Source: Flavivirga aquimarina (lineage in GTDB: Bacteria; Bacteroidota; Bacteroidia; Flavobacteriales; Flavobacteriaceae). Taken from it: 64,000 nt of DNA. Location: positions 62,001 to 126,000 of the forward strand of contig NZ_JAUOEK010000155.1 in assembly GCF_030540835.1 (NCBI RefSeq), in the 5' to 3' direction. The notes under the pieces are model-generated. The model saw only the letters and a list, made by a program, of their open reading frames with translations, was not told the DNA's origin and ran no database searches. The translations under genes and the position numbers were made by a program. This document shows, one piece after another, positions 36,283-44,744 of this stretch. Numbering within the stretch: the first letter of the stretch is position 1; each line of letters begins with the position of its first letter.

Positions 36283-36290
36283 CAAAATTA
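36283..36290 (-). promoter_or_regulatory. Promoter -7 box of rnpB
   Basis: On the minus strand TAATTTTG matches TAnnTTTG exactly and lies directly before the predicted rnpB 5' end, at the right distance for its transcription start. Confidence 0.55.
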
Positions 36291-36471
36291 CAACAAAGAA
36301 ATTTTATATCTCTAAAAATAGCATAACTATTCCATAACCTTAAAATACTTATGTTTATAATAATTTAGAATAAAAAATGGTATGAAGCACTTATCACTAA
36401 AAGTTGTTAATAACTCGCTTTAAATTTTATGTGCTTTATCTATAATTTTAAGTTGAATTTTTAACTTTGTT

Positions 36472-36479
36472 ATACATTG
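36472..36479 (+). promoter_or_regulatory. Promoter -7 box candidate of dnaX
   Basis: TAACTTTG is an exact TAnnTTTG match, about 63 bases before the TTG start at 36542. Confidence 0.4.
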
Positions 36480-36541
36480 TATTAACATCATAAATGATGT
36501 TGATATTGAAATGAGTTCAACACAGGTAAATTCAGCAAGAT

Positions 36542-38278
36542 TTGGAACACTTTGTAGTATCGGCTAGAAAATACAGACCACAAACATTTAAAGATGTTGT
36601 GGGGCAGCAGGCTATTACAAATACGTTATTAAATGCTATAGATAACAATCATTTAGCTCAAGCCCTACTCTTTACAGGGCCTCGTGGTGTAGGTAAAACA
36701 ACTTGTGCACGTATTCTGGCTAAAATGATTAATAGTGATGGTACAGAAACCGACAATGAAGATTTTGCTTTTAATATTTTTGAACTCGATGCAGCTTCCA
36801 ATAATTCTGTTGATGATATTAGGAGTTTAACAGATCAGGTTCGTATTCCTCCACAAGTTGGAAAATATAAAGTATACATTATCGATGAGGTACACATGCT
36901 ATCTCAGGCTGCTTTTAATGCATTTCTTAAAACGTTGGAAGAACCACCTAAGCATTGTATTTTTATTTTAGCAACTACCGAAAAGCATAAAATTATTCCA
37001 ACTATTTTATCGCGTTGTCAGATTTTTGATTTCAAACGTATTACAGTAAAAGATGCTAAAGGGTATTTAAAATATATAGCTGAAGAACAAGGCGTAACAG
37101 CCGATGATGATGCTTTGCATATTATCGCTCAGAAAGCAGATGGCGCTATGCGTGATGCATTATCTATTTTTGACAGAGTGGTAAGTTTTTCTGGTAAAGA
37201 TTTAACCAGACAGGCTGTTACAGAAAATTTAAATGTACTTGATTACGAAACCTATTTTACAAGCACAGATTTAATTTTAGAAAATAAGATTCCAGAGTTG
37301 CTTTTACAATTCAATAATACCTTATCAAAAGGTTTTGATGGACATCATTATATTGCTGGATTAGCATCTCATTTTAGGGATTTACTCGTAAGTAAAACCC
37401 CAGAAACCATAGAGCTACTAGAAGTTGGAGAACAAACCAAAGCGAAGTACTTAGAGCAATCTCAAAAAGCATCGCAGGAATTTCTCTTGCAAAGTATAAA
37501 TCTGGCTAACGACTGCGATCTCAAGTATAAAACCAGTAAAAACCAACGCTTACTTATCGAGTTATGTTTAATGCAGCTTGCCTCTATCACTTTTGATGGA
37601 GAAAAAAAAAATAGCAGACATTACATAATTCCAGCTTCTTACTTTAAAAAGAAAGGTATTACTCCTATTCCTGTTACAACGCCTGTAAAAAAACAAAATA
37701 ATGTAGATAATCCCGATACTTTAAAAGAAGAAGTATTAGAGGCACAACCATCTAACACCAATACATTAGAAGCTTTTCAAGTTAAAGAAGCTCCAAAAAT
37801 TATTTTAAAACAAGAAACAAAACGAACTTCCGGGCTTTCCTTAAGTAGTATAAGAGCAAAAAAAGAACATCTTATTAAACAAATGGATGTTGTTATTGAT
37901 GAAGAAGATTTACCTAAGGAAGATTTTACCGAAAAAGAACTTATAACTGTTTGGAATACCTATGTTGAAAAATTGCGCGCAGATGGTAAATATAACTTGG
38001 CTTCAATATTATCTATAGACGTACCAAAAGTAAAAGAAACCACTGTTTATTTAGAGTTTCCAAATGCTACAAATAAAGTTGAAGTAGAACGCCAACAATA
38101 CGATCTTTTAGCTTTTGTTAGAAAATCTCTAAACAATTTTGATATTAGTTTGTCAATTAGCGTAAACGAAGTCATGGAAAAACAATATGCTTATACTACC
38201 ATGGAGAAGTTTGAAAAGTTAAAAGAGAAAAATCCCAATATTGATATTTTAAGAAAAACTTTCGATTTAGATATTTAA
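36542..38278 (+). CDS. dnaX: DNA polymerase III subunit gamma/tau
   Basis: A 578-residue clamp-loader ATPase. Walker A is GPRGVGKTT (46-54), Walker B/DEAD-like IIDEVHML (113-120), and the sensor SRC in ILSRCQIFDF. TTG at 36542 is the start: it gives the expected N-terminus MEHFVVSARKYRPQTF, and the ATG at 36511 is out of frame. The four-Cys zinc module seen in E. coli DnaX between Walker A and B is absent; a short TETDNEDF segment replaces it, as I recall for flavobacterial DnaX. The ~200-residue C-terminal part is the tau-like region. A lipoprotein gene follows after 9 bases. Confidence 0.95.
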   Translation: MEHFVVSARKYRPQTFKDVVGQQAITNTLLNAIDNNHLAQALLFTGPRGVGKTTCARILAKMINSDGTETDNEDFAFNIFELDAASNNSVDDIRSLTDQVRIPPQVGKYKVYIIDEVHMLSQAAFNAFLKTLEEPPKHCIFILATTEKHKIIPTILSRCQIFDFKRITVKDAKGYLKYIAEEQGVTADDDALHIIAQKADGAMRDALSIFDRVVSFSGKDLTRQAVTENLNVLDYETYFTSTDLILENKIPELLLQFNNTLSKGFDGHHYIAGLASHFRDLLVSKTPETIELLEVGEQTKAKYLEQSQKASQEFLLQSINLANDCDLKYKTSKNQRLLIELCLMQLASITFDGEKKNSRHYIIPASYFKKKGITPIPVTTPVKKQNNVDNPDTLKEEVLEAQPSNTNTLEAFQVKEAPKIILKQETKRTSGLSLSSIRAKKEHLIKQMDVVIDEEDLPKEDFTEKELITVWNTYVEKLRADGKYNLASILSIDVPKVKETTVYLEFPNATNKVEVERQQYDLLAFVRKSLNNFDISLSISVNEVMEKQYAYTTMEKFEKLKEKNPNIDILRKTFDLDI

Positions 38279-38287
38279 AAACTATAC

Positions 38288-38857
38288 ATGTATAAGTTAC
38301 CCGTTTTTATATTAATTTCTGTTGTAATGCTATCAAGCTGTGATGGTAGAGACAGAAAATATAAAACCAATGCAGAAGTTTTAAAAGAGAATAAGCTTTT
38401 AGAGGCGTTTACCGAAGAAATAAAGTTTGTTCCCGAAACGTATACAGAAATTAAAACAGATACACTTTTAAGCAATGGATTTGAAGTTAAAATAATATAC
38501 CATTCTTTAGAAGATAATTTTGTTTTAGAAACAAGAAAATCTAAAAATGATTCTCTAGTTAAAATTCATCACAAAAACTTTGAAGCACAGCTTCTGATAT
38601 CAAAAAACAATACTGTTATTAGCAAAGGCCTGATTAATAAAAAGCTTTTTTATGAATTTGAAAGTGCGACATTCTGGGCAAATGCTATTATGCAACTTAC
38701 ATGGATAGATTATAATGCGTCAAACGAAGATATGCTGTTCTTAAACACATCGTTTTGTATTCCTAATACAGGCGAATGCAAAGATTTTACGCTTAAAATT
38801 GATGAACAGGGAAGTATTCAAATTAAAGAAATAGATATTTTTTCCAAGATTATATAA
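38288..38857 (+). CDS. Lipoprotein, possibly DUF4738 family
   Basis: A 189-residue lipoprotein (signal ending VVMLSSC, Cys18). The mature domain includes DRKYKTNAEVLKENKLLEAF, ILSNGF-like and STF-type strands (FWANAIMQLTWIDYNA), which I associate with DUF4738, a family of unknown role. It lies between dnaX (9 bases) and miaE (7 bases), so it is co-transcribed with both; a functional link is not evident. Confidence 0.65.
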   Translation: MYKLPVFILISVVMLSSCDGRDRKYKTNAEVLKENKLLEAFTEEIKFVPETYTEIKTDTLLSNGFEVKIIYHSLEDNFVLETRKSKNDSLVKIHHKNFEAQLLISKNNTVISKGLINKKLFYEFESATFWANAIMQLTWIDYNASNEDMLFLNTSFCIPNTGECKDFTLKIDEQGSIQIKEIDIFSKII

Positions 38858-38864
38858 TAAACTC

Positions 38865-39446
38865 ATGCTAGGACTAAAACTTCCAACAGATCCACGTTGG
38901 GTAAACATTGTAGAAAAGAACATTGAAGAAATACTTACCGATCATGCGTTTTGTGAGCAAAAAGCAACAAGTACAGCTATTTCATTAATTGTAAGCTTTC
39001 CGGAATACACGGAGTTGGTACAAGAAATGACAGCTCTAGTGAAAGAAGAAATGAGTCATTTTAAAATGGTTCATGATAAAATTATAGAACGCGGTTGGGT
39101 TCTAGGACGTGATAGACGTGATGACTATGTAATTCAACTTGTAAAATTCTTTCCTAAAGGAGGCAGTAGAACTACACAACTAGTACATCGCTTGCTCTAT
39201 GCTGCATTAATTGAGGCCAGAAGTTGTGAACGCTTTAGGTTACTTTCCGAAGAACTTAAAGACAAAGAGTTAGCCACCTTTTATAGAAACTTAATGGTTA
39301 GCGAAGCAAATCATTACACGATGTTTTTAGGCTTTGCTCGTAAATATGGAAATAAAAAAGAAGTTGATACCAAATGGCAGCAACTTCTTGAATATGAAGC
39401 TGAAATTATGTCTAATTTAGGAAATACTGAAGCTATTCACGGTTAA
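38865..39446 (+). CDS. miaE: tRNA-(ms[2]io[6]A)-hydroxylase
   Basis: A 193-residue di-iron enzyme that hydroxylates the isopentenyl group of ms2i6A37 in tRNA. The ferritin-like four-helix pattern with iron ligands is visible: E near 31 (AFCEQKATS), EEMSHFKMVH, ALIEARSCERF and SEANHYTMF, i.e. repeated E and ExxH motifs. Full length. Its 3' end overlaps the converging beta-barrel gene by four bases. Confidence 0.93.
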   Translation: MLGLKLPTDPRWVNIVEKNIEEILTDHAFCEQKATSTAISLIVSFPEYTELVQEMTALVKEEMSHFKMVHDKIIERGWVLGRDRRDDYVIQLVKFFPKGGSRTTQLVHRLLYAALIEARSCERFRLLSEELKDKELATFYRNLMVSEANHYTMFLGFARKYGNKKEVDTKWQQLLEYEAEIMSNLGNTEAIHG

Positions 39447-39973
39447 AACTTATAACCGACACCTATTTGTATATTGGAGTTTTTAGCTTCAATGCCTAAA
39501 TTATCGTCAAAAATATTAGAGAAACCATACGTATATCTTACATCTGCAAACAGTGCATAGTTTATTTTGTATTCTACACCCGTAACACCGGAATATGCAA
39601 AGTTCTTAACACCATCGTCTTCTTTATGTACTTTAAGCCCTACTTGCGGTCCGACACCAAAATGGATTTTTTCACTCAATCTAAATTTTAAAAAAATGGG
39701 AGCTTGAATATAATCTAAATGTAAAGGTTCTGGATCTGCTCCTTCTGCAGAAAACTGTACTTCTGGCATTAAAGAGATGGTTTTAGACAAACCTATGTTT
39801 GCAAAAAAACCAATATAAACACTGTTTCTATGTTTATTTTCAGCAGCTATATCATTATCATCAAAATCTAAATTTGAAATATTTAAACCGCCTCTTATAC
39901 CATACTTTATATCTTGAGAAACACCATAAATAGAAAAACCACATAGTATTGTAAATAGTAATATTTTTTTCAT
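39443..39973 (-). CDS. Small outer-membrane beta-barrel protein
   Basis: A 176-residue barrel with a signal peptide (cleavage near YGVSQ). It has alternating strands such as KYGIRGGLNISNLDF, IYIGFFANIGLSKTISLMPEVQFS and the aromatic C-terminus IQIGVGYKF typical of outer-membrane insertion. It belongs to the OMP_b-brl (PorT-like) group in general shape. Function unknown. The single gene converges with miaE with a 4-base overlap. Confidence 0.85.
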   Translation of the reverse strand: MKKILLFTILCGFSIYGVSQDIKYGIRGGLNISNLDFDDNDIAAENKHRNSVYIGFFANIGLSKTISLMPEVQFSAEGADPEPLHLDYIQAPIFLKFRLSEKIHFGVGPQVGLKVHKEDDGVKNFAYSGVTGVEYKINYALFADVRYTYGFSNIFDDNLGIEAKNSNIQIGVGYKF

Positions 39974-40073
39974 AATAAATTAGGTTTGGGGTATAATTTT
40001 AAGCAATTATACGGGTACGAATATATATTATAAAATTAAAATACTACAATTATAAAAGGTAAAGTGCACAATT

Positions 40074-40979
40074 TTACTGTGTATTGCTGGATACAGTATC
40101 ATAATAGATACTTTTAATGATACCATCTGCTAAACCAATTTTTGGAACATAAATGTTTTTTGCACCGCTCCATTTCATAGAAGAAAGGTAAATTCGCATA
40201 GCAGGAATAATAACATCTGCCCTATCTTGATTTAAGTCCAACTCTGTAATACGTTCTTCATAAGAATAACTCTGAAGCATATTATAATAAGAGGTTAAAT
40301 AAAAATATGAAAGTGGTTTACCTATAGCTTTCCCCGATATTTTAAATATTTTATTAATATTCCCACCAGAACCAATAACCTCTATTTTATGGTAAACATC
40401 TGTATGCTTTCCTATCCATGCTTCCAACTCTTTCCACGATTTCTTTTTAACCATATCATTAAGAAGTCTAACGGTTCCTATTTTAAAAGATTTTGAAACT
40501 ATTTGCTCGCCTCTATGTATTACAGTAAACTCAGTACTACCACCACCTACATCAACATATAAATACGTTTTATTACTATCTATATACTTATTTAAATCGG
40601 TAGCCGCAATTATGGCTGCCTCTTCCACACCATCAATAATATCAATACTTATTTCTGCTTTTTTTAAGATTAAATCGACCACTTTCTTACCGTTTTTAGA
40701 TTCTCTCATAGCCGAAGTTGCACAAGCTTTATACTTTACAACTTTGTGAGATTTCATCAACAGTTTAAACGCTACCATGGTATCGACTATTCGTTGCGTA
40801 TTCTCTTTCGAAATTTTATTTTTTATAAAAACATCGGCTCCTAAACGTATAGGTACACGAACTAGTGAATTTTTCTTGAATTGTACAGGTCTTCCTTTTT
40901 GTTCAATAATATTTGAAATGAGTAACCTTACAGCATTAGAACCAATATCTATAGCTGCGTATTTCTTTATTGTAAGCAT
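40074..40979 (-). CDS. Ppx/GppA-family phosphatase (exopolyphosphatase)
   Basis: A 301-residue ASKHA-fold phosphatase. Phosphate-1 motif KYAAIDIGSNAVRLLI and phosphate-2 motif YVDVGGGSTEF are intact; LLNDMVKKKSW and IGSGGNINKI follow. It lacks the C-terminal HD region of E. coli Ppx, as is usual for the short form. It would remove phosphate from polyphosphate ends or from pppGpp. It starts one base after the ppk stop, so synthesis and breakdown of polyphosphate are encoded together. Confidence 0.9.
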   Translation of the reverse strand: MLTIKKYAAIDIGSNAVRLLISNIIEQKGRPVQFKKNSLVRVPIRLGADVFIKNKISKENTQRIVDTMVAFKLLMKSHKVVKYKACATSAMRESKNGKKVVDLILKKAEISIDIIDGVEEAAIIAATDLNKYIDSNKTYLYVDVGGGSTEFTVIHRGEQIVSKSFKIGTVRLLNDMVKKKSWKELEAWIGKHTDVYHKIEVIGSGGNINKIFKISGKAIGKPLSYFYLTSYYNMLQSYSYEERITELDLNQDRADVIIPAMRIYLSSMKWSGAKNIYVPKIGLADGIIKSIYYDTVSSNTQ

Positions 40980-40980
40980 A

Positions 40981-43056
40981 CTAACTTTCCAGCTTTTTTA
41001 AATAATAATTATAAGTAGCAAATTGAGACCTTACTTTTTCTTTATCATTTATTCTATAATCGTTTTCTTGTGATTCGTTTAATAATCTAGCTTTAACATT
41101 GTCACTCCAGCTTATATTAAACGTCTCAATAATTTCTTTTTTAATATCATCATCATAAATAGGACAACTTACTTCTACCCTGTTATCTATATTCCTTGTC
41201 ATCCAATCTGCAGAAGAAATATATACTTTAGAATTACCATTATTACCAAATATATACACTCTGGAATGTTCTAAAAACTTATCTACGACACTAATAACCT
41301 CAATATTTTCACTCATCCCCTCTACTCCTGGGATTAAACAACAAATCCCCCTAACTATCATTTGAATCTTTACTCCAGCCCTACTTGCCTCATAAAGCTT
41401 ATCAATCATTTTATAGCTAGATATGCTATTCATTTTTAACCTTATACTGCCCTCTTCTCCATTTTTAACACTTTCTATTTCGGCATCTATTAATTTAAAA
41501 ACTGCTTTTTGTGTATAATGAGGTGATGTAATTAAATGTTTATACGTGAAAATTTTATAATTAGTCTCAAAGAAACTAAAAATTTTATTTACATCTTTTA
41601 AAATACGCTGATCTGAAGTGAACAATGTATAGTCTGTATAAATTTTTGCAGTAGATTCGTTAAAATTCCCTGTGCTTATAAAGCCGTAGCGTTTTAGTTT
41701 TTTGCCTTCCTCACGTTCTATAACACACATTTTACTATGCACTTTTAACCCTGCAACTCCAAAAACCAAGTTTATACCTTCATCTTCCATCTGCTGCGCA
41801 TAATTAATATTGGCTTGCTCATCAAATCTGGCTTGTAGTTCTATGGAAACAGTAACCGATTTCCCGTTAATAGCCGCATTGATTAGAGAACTCGCAATAT
41901 GCGATATTTGCGCTAAACGGTAAATAGTAATTTTTATCGTTTTCACATTGGGGTCTAAAGCAGCTTCTCTTAGAAACTTAACGACATAAGAAAAAGTTTG
42001 ATAAGGTGCTTGAAGTAAATAATCTTTTTCCTTAATAGCTTCAAAAATACTAGCTTCTAAACTAAGTCCTTTAATCGGTAAGGCTTCTATTTTACTATAA
42101 AGAAGGTCGTTTCTACCTAAGCTGGGAAACCCCATATAATCCCTTCTGTTGTGATAACGCCCTCCAGGAATGACACTATCTGTATCATCAATTCCCATTT
42201 TGGTCATTAAATACTCTAAAGTTTCCTTATCTATAGTCTTATCGTATACAAATCGAACTGGTTCTCCTACCTGCCTATGCTTAACACTATCGGATATTTT
42301 CTCGATAAAACTTTTACTTAAATCACTCTCAAAATCCAATTCACCATCACGAGTAATTTTTATCATATGGGCAGATATGCACTTATAATCGAAAATATTG
42401 AAAATATCACTTAAGCAATGACGAAGTAAATCGTCAATCATTATAATATAACTCTTCTCCCCTTCTTTTGGTAATTCTACAAATCGATTAAAGGTTTTTG
42501 GTATTTCTATTAATGCAAACTGTCTTTCATTATTAGACATTACCATTCTAACTGCTAAATAAGCACCGCTATCCTTCAAATTAGGAAGTACTACAGAATC
42601 GTTCAAAATAATAGTAACTAAAGCAGGACTTACTTTTGTTATAAAATATTTTTTAATGTAGTCATGCTGTGCTTTATCTATTTGGTTTTCGTCAATAATA
42701 TATATGTTTTCATCCTCTAATCTTTGATGAATTGTATTTAATATTTCTAAACTTTTACTTTGTTGCTTTATTACAATTTGAGTAATAATTTCAAGAAGTT
42801 CCTTAGCTTTTATACCCCCTAAAGCATTCTTGCCTCCTTTTCCTGCTTCAACAATACGCTTTACCGTAGCGTACCTAACTTTAAAAAATTCATCTAAATT
42901 ATTAGAAAAAATACCCAGAAATCGCAACCGCTCAATCAATGGTACGTTTTCATCTGAAGCTTCTTGTAAAACTCGGGCATTAAATTGCAACCAACTTATT
43001 TCTCTATTTATGTAATTATTGCTTTGTGGCTCAGGTGATGTCATTGAATAATTCAT
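40981..43056 (-). CDS. ppk1: Polyphosphate kinase 1
   Basis: A 691-residue enzyme that makes polyphosphate from ATP. Seen: NYINREISWLQFNARVLQEA at the N-terminus, the autophosphorylated His in GLKVHSKMCVIERE, YGFISTGNFNESTAKIYTDY, and DWMTRNIDNRVEVSCPI near the C-terminus, all PPK1 blocks. Full length. Forms a two-gene operon with the Ppx/GppA gene; sixA lies 188 bases upstream on the same strand. Confidence 0.97.
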   Translation of the reverse strand: MNYSMTSPEPQSNNYINREISWLQFNARVLQEASDENVPLIERLRFLGIFSNNLDEFFKVRYATVKRIVEAGKGGKNALGGIKAKELLEIITQIVIKQQSKSLEILNTIHQRLEDENIYIIDENQIDKAQHDYIKKYFITKVSPALVTIILNDSVVLPNLKDSGAYLAVRMVMSNNERQFALIEIPKTFNRFVELPKEGEKSYIIMIDDLLRHCLSDIFNIFDYKCISAHMIKITRDGELDFESDLSKSFIEKISDSVKHRQVGEPVRFVYDKTIDKETLEYLMTKMGIDDTDSVIPGGRYHNRRDYMGFPSLGRNDLLYSKIEALPIKGLSLEASIFEAIKEKDYLLQAPYQTFSYVVKFLREAALDPNVKTIKITIYRLAQISHIASSLINAAINGKSVTVSIELQARFDEQANINYAQQMEDEGINLVFGVAGLKVHSKMCVIEREEGKKLKRYGFISTGNFNESTAKIYTDYTLFTSDQRILKDVNKIFSFFETNYKIFTYKHLITSPHYTQKAVFKLIDAEIESVKNGEEGSIRLKMNSISSYKMIDKLYEASRAGVKIQMIVRGICCLIPGVEGMSENIEVISVVDKFLEHSRVYIFGNNGNSKVYISSADWMTRNIDNRVEVSCPIYDDDIKKEIIETFNISWSDNVKARLLNESQENDYRINDKEKVRSQFATYNYYLKKLES

Positions 43057-43244
43057 GATTTAGAATAGATTCACAAATATATTCTATTTCAGATTAATAT
43101 GATTACTAAAAGTTAATGTGAAATGGAAAGTTTTTATAATAAATTAAGTCTTCATCATAGGTTAGAACAATACTTAAAAAGATACACACTTATACTTTTT
43201 TGCAAAAGTTAAGTTATATTTATACAAACTACTTATGCAGTAGG

Positions 43245-43730
43245 TTATTTAAAATCTCTTGGGAATAAAGTTTGAACCGTTTTACCTTTATTTAAGTTTT
43301 TCCAATCAGTAATATTAAACTCCATGATAACAACACCCGTGGTTGGAACATTATCTATATAACTACTGCCATAGGTATTTGCAAAAGCCGTAATGGCATG
43401 ATTGTGACCAAAAAGCATAAGTGTATTTATAGAGTCATCACATGTCCTAATAACTTCGACAAGATCGGTTCCAGAAAAATCATATAGTTTATGATTTAAA
43501 TGTGCAATATTTGAATCAATACCGAGATTAGAAATAAAAATATTAGCAGTTGTTTTTGCACGCATAGCATCACTTGAAAGCACTAGGTCAATATTTATAT
43601 TACTTTCCTTTAAATTAACCGAAACCAAATGAGCATCTTTAATACCTCTTTCGTTAAGAGGTCTTTCATGATCTATTACGTTGTGTTTCCAAGAAGATTT
43701 GGCATGTCTTACCAAAATTATTTTTTTCAT
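43245..43730 (-). CDS. SixA-like histidine phosphatase
   Basis: A 161-residue protein with the histidine-phosphatase fold. The catalytic His is in LVRHAKSSWKH (RHG-type motif), followed by RPLNERGIKDA, LSSDAMRAKTTA and the second His in MLFGHNHAITAF. SixA relatives dephosphorylate phosphohistidine proteins. Here the target is unknown. It lies upstream of ppk1 on the same strand. Confidence 0.88.
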   Translation of the reverse strand: MKKIILVRHAKSSWKHNVIDHERPLNERGIKDAHLVSVNLKESNINIDLVLSSDAMRAKTTANIFISNLGIDSNIAHLNHKLYDFSGTDLVEVIRTCDDSINTLMLFGHNHAITAFANTYGSSYIDNVPTTGVVIMEFNITDWKNLNKGKTVQTLFPRDFK

Positions 43731-44196
43731 ATTGTTCGACTAAATGTATTATTTTTTAGATAAAAATTTGTTTTTCTAACAAAAATCAAATTGTTTGTGA
43801 TATAAAATTAGTTAATACCAACAAATAAAACGTTAAAAAAATTACACAAAATCTATATAAGCCTACTAGACAATGCATAAACGATAAAAAACTCATTATG
43901 ACGACTAAATGTTTTTTAAAAGCCTTTAATCGAATTTATAAGTGATTTACCATATATTTTTGAGCAGATAGCTCTATATGTTTTCTTTTGTACCACCTAC
44001 TTAACATCAGAAAGTTATGAACCTGAATCTAATACCATATAAAAATATGACATTGTTAAGCAATGTTTTTCCCTCACAGTTTTTTCCCTCGAAAACTTTT
44101 TTATTATTAATTAACATTAATACTTGTTTGTGACTATTTTGTTACATCGGTGTTTATAATATATAATAGTTTTAAACAAAATAATTTTACTAAATC
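43731..44196. other. Long leader gap before the adhesin locus
   Basis: 466 bases without a gene. It contains an exact -7 box TATTTTTG at 43955-43962 (TTTA near -33) and a hairpin with a T-run at 44050-44070. Together these could define a ~100-base transcript or an attenuated 5' leader of the adhesin locus. I see no open frame of note in it. Confidence 0.45.
44050..44070 (+). terminator. Hairpin with U-tract in the adhesin-locus leader
   Basis: ACATTG (44050-44055) pairs with CAATGT (44061-44066) over TTAAG, followed directly by TTTT. A short, AT-rich intrinsic terminator or attenuator 127 bases before the first gene. Confidence 0.45.
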
Positions 44197-44712
44197 ATGA
44201 AAAATAAATTGACTTTAATAATCTCTAATTTTCTATTTATGCTTTGTATATCACTACTATATACAAACAAAACTTTTGCACAAGAGCATGGTATTTATGA
44301 ATTGGTAAAAAATGAGGTGTCTCAAAAAAAATCTAATACCAATAAAGATAGAAGTGATTTTTATAACCTTTCTAAAAAACTTCACGCAACACATTATTTC
44401 GAACAAAATAAATTAAAACACAGATATGGAGAAAGTGCTCCAGTTAAAATTTCATTGGAAAGTATGAACTCTTTTAGTTTACTCAATCAAAATAATTCCA
44501 ATTATAAAGGAGTAAAGCTAATAACAATTACGCTAAAAAATGAAAGTGAATTGGATACGCCTATAGACCTATCAAATATAGAAGGGTTTCCAAAACTGCA
44601 ATACATTTATATAAAATGCCTATTTAAGTGTACTGCAAACCAAATTGAAAGATTTGTAAAAGCGCCAAATGATAGAATAAGAATTTTTTATATATCAGTG
44701 AGACCATCATAA
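44197..44712 (+). CDS. Small secreted protein preceding the adhesin
   Basis: A 171-residue protein with a signal peptide (cleavage after NKTFAQ, near residue 29). The mature part has a basic, Asn/Lys-rich first half and a second half with LRR-like periodicity (FPKLQYIYIKCLFKC) and two close Cys. I do not recognise a family. The adhesin gene starts 32 bases after its stop, so it is probably the first gene of the adhesin operon and may be an accessory or surface partner. Confidence 0.6.
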   Translation: MKNKLTLIISNFLFMLCISLLYTNKTFAQEHGIYELVKNEVSQKKSNTNKDRSDFYNLSKKLHATHYFEQNKLKHRYGESAPVKISLESMNSFSLLNQNNSNYKGVKLITITLKNESELDTPIDLSNIEGFPKLQYIYIKCLFKCTANQIERFVKAPNDRIRIFYISVRPS

Positions 44713-44744
44713 TTATAGTATACAGGTAATTAAAAGAACAAGAA

